From Nisaea acidiphila (GTDB lineage Bacteria > Pseudomonadota > Alphaproteobacteria > Thalassobaculales > Thalassobaculaceae): 64,000 nt of DNA. The DNA is taken from positions 4,210,501 to 4,274,500 of the forward strand of contig NZ_CP102480.1 in NCBI RefSeq assembly GCF_024662015.1. The letters are read 5' to 3'. Under the pieces are notes generated by a model that saw only the letters and a list, made by a program, of their open reading frames with translations, had not been told where the DNA came from and made no database searches. Positions 62,719 through 64,000 of this stretch are shown piece after piece (position 1 is the stretch's first letter; each line of letters begins with the position of its first letter). A program made the translations under genes and the position numbers.

Positions 62719-64000
62719 ATGCGGATCAGTCAGAAAGTCACCGCGGCTGTCGGCGCCGTCGTCCTGCTTGTTGCGGGCCTTGCGATCTATACGCAGGTCG
62801 TCATTAAGGAGATGGTTCCGGAAATCGAGGCGGAATTGTCGCACGGCAGAGAGCAAAAGGAGCATGTGTTCCCGCTTGCGGCGACCGTTCAGGACATCAA
62901 GTTCCATGTTGTTCAGGTTCAGCAGTGGCTTACCGATATTTCAGCGACCCGGGGGCTGGACGGTCTGAATGACGGTTTCGATGTGGCTGCCGAACATGCC
63001 GCGCTCTTTCACCAAGCTGTGGCGGAAGCTAAGGCGCATGCAGAGGCGCTCGACCTGCGGGCGGAATTGCCATTGCTCGAAAAGGTCGAGGCGTCCTTTG
63101 AGCCTTACTACGAGGCAGGTCAGGCCATGGCCCGCGCCTATGTCGACGGCGGTCCCGAAGCGGGCAACAAAATGATGGGCGGCTTCGACAGTGCAGCCGA
63201 AGCGATGGCCGAAAGCGTCGACGCGGTAGCGGTGGCGCTGAACCGGCAGATCAATCAGCGTATCGATCGCACGGTCGCGCAGGCAGAGGAAATTCTTCGC
63301 AAGCAGGAGGTCATCGGTCAGACGATCCTCGTGCTTTCCGCCCTGTCTGCTTTGCTGGTGCTCGCCGTTGGGATCTATTTCCGGGTTTCCGCGCTTTCCA
63401 AGTTCGCGGAACTGGCTGGGGCCATGCGTGAGGTCGCGGAAGGCAATGTGGCACTCGACGTACCTTTCGTATCGCGCAATGACGAAGTCGGCGAGATGGC
63501 GACGAGTCTCGAATCCTTCCGCAAGAGCGAACTTGAGCGGCGCGATCTCGAAGAGCGCAATCGAGCGGCGGAAGTTGCCGCTAAGCAGGAGCGTGACGCG
63601 GCCGTTGATGCCATGGCCAAAACCGTCGAGAACGAGGCCGGCCATGCTTCCGAGACTGTGTCGAGCACCTCGGAGCGGCTCTTCAAGATCGCTCAGTCCA
63701 TGGCCGGCTCGGCAACGCATGTTCAGGACCGGGCGACCGCGGCCTCGGCTGCGGCCGAACAGTCGCTGGCGAGTTCAGAAGCTGTCGCCAGCTCCGCAAC
63801 CCAGCTTTTCAGCTCCATCAAGGAAATCTCAACGCTTGTCGCCGAAGCATCGGCGGTGACGAGCCAGGCGACGACGGAGGCCGGGCGATCGCGCCAGGTG
63901 ATCGGCGGCATGGCGGAAGCGGCCGGCAAGGTCTCCGACGTGGTAGGGCTGATTTCCGAGATTGCCGAACAGACCAACCTGCTGGCGCTGAACGCGACGA
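62719..64000 (+). CDS. Methyl-accepting chemotaxis protein (C-terminus beyond window)
   Basis: The frame is open from ATG 62719 to the window end (427 residues). Helix 1 is VTAAVGAVVLLVAGLAIYTQ at the N-terminus, a helical periplasmic sensor region follows to about residue 200, helix 2 is TILVLSALSALLVLAVGIYF, a HAMP domain follows (FAELAGAMREVAEGNVALDV), then the coiled signalling domain begins, ending at the tip sequence ISEIAEQTNLLALNAT. The tip is the CheW/CheA contact region. The ligand is unknown; the sensor region is rich in acidic and alanine residues with no PAS or Cache motif seen. Confidence 0.9.
   Translation, partial: MRISQKVTAAVGAVVLLVAGLAIYTQVVIKEMVPEIEAELSHGREQKEHVFPLAATVQDIKFHVVQVQQWLTDISATRGLDGLNDGFDVAAEHAALFHQAVAEAKAHAEALDLRAELPLLEKVEASFEPYYEAGQAMARAYVDGGPEAGNKMMGGFDSAAEAMAESVDAVAVALNRQINQRIDRTVAQAEEILRKQEVIGQTILVLSALSALLVLAVGIYFRVSALSKFAELAGAMREVAEGNVALDVPFVSRNDEVGEMATSLESFRKSELERRDLEERNRAAEVAAKQERDAAVDAMAKTVENEAGHASETVSSTSERLFKIAQSMAGSATHVQDRATAASAAAEQSLASSEAVASSATQLFSSIKEISTLVAEASAVTSQATTEAGRSRQVIGGMAEAAGKVSDVVGLISEIAEQTNLLALNAT

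Overview
The window is about 64 kb of GC-rich DNA (except two AT-rich patches) with dense, short-spaced genes, frequent ATGA stop/start overlaps and GTG starts. CTTGAC-type -35 boxes, the PAS_5 (DUF1457) protein, the RTX protein, the chrB-chrA pair and class II DAHP synthase suggest an alphaproteobacterium, probably Rhodospirillales-like and possibly marine. The genus is a guess and no database search was run.

Layout. 1-9.75 kb is accessory metabolism, mostly on the minus strand: a partial methyltransferase, an FAH-family enzyme, a DMT exporter, a cyclase-family hydrolase, an SDR, a plus-strand cold-shock gene with a long leader, a stand-alone DUF4347 protein, two coupled PhyH-type dioxygenases, a ParD/ParE module and a 2-hydroxyacid dehydrogenase. 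9.9-12.2 kb is AT-rich and looks acquired. It holds a zinc-finger plus Hint (intein-like) protein, a 45-bp copy of the 3' half of tRNA-Val, a Ser/Thr kinase, and the intact tRNA-Val(CAC). The repeats bound a 1.4-kb islet with no integrase; this is the most unusual part of the window.

12.2-28.4 kb is mostly housekeeping and catabolic: gph, glmU-glmS (UDP-GlcNAc supply), a diaminopropionate lyase / M24 hydrolase / Asp-Glu-racemase-like cluster that recalls ectoine-utilisation gene sets, gabD, a Tat-exported multicopper oxidase, gor, class II DAHP synthase, and a nicotinate phosphoribosyltransferase-like gene overlapping a class I glutamine amidotransferase. 28.6-34.5 kb holds a marR / hexapeptide protein / gst operon with a palindrome over the marR start, then a peptide-type ABC operon with two permeases and a binding protein but no ATPase. 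35-44.5 kb is core metabolism: nadE-gltX, cysS, cimA, trmJ, terC and rpsD.

44.6-49.2 kb is one 1518-residue protein built almost wholly of RTX calcium-binding repeats, with a 290-residue internal duplication. 49.5-57.5 kb holds msrA, argG, a dispersed inverted repeat, psuG, a TPR plus GT61 glycosyltransferase, nnrU, folD, small conserved genes and tRNA-Ala(CGC). 57.5-64 kb has chrB-chrA, a 5'-truncated carbamate kinase remnant, a short protein with a flagellin-C-like tail, an AT-rich gap, a methyltransferase / SDR pair, and the start of a methyl-accepting chemotaxis protein that runs off the window.

All calls come from reading translated sequence and motifs by eye. Coordinates were refined where a Shine-Dalgarno sequence or an overlap decided the start.
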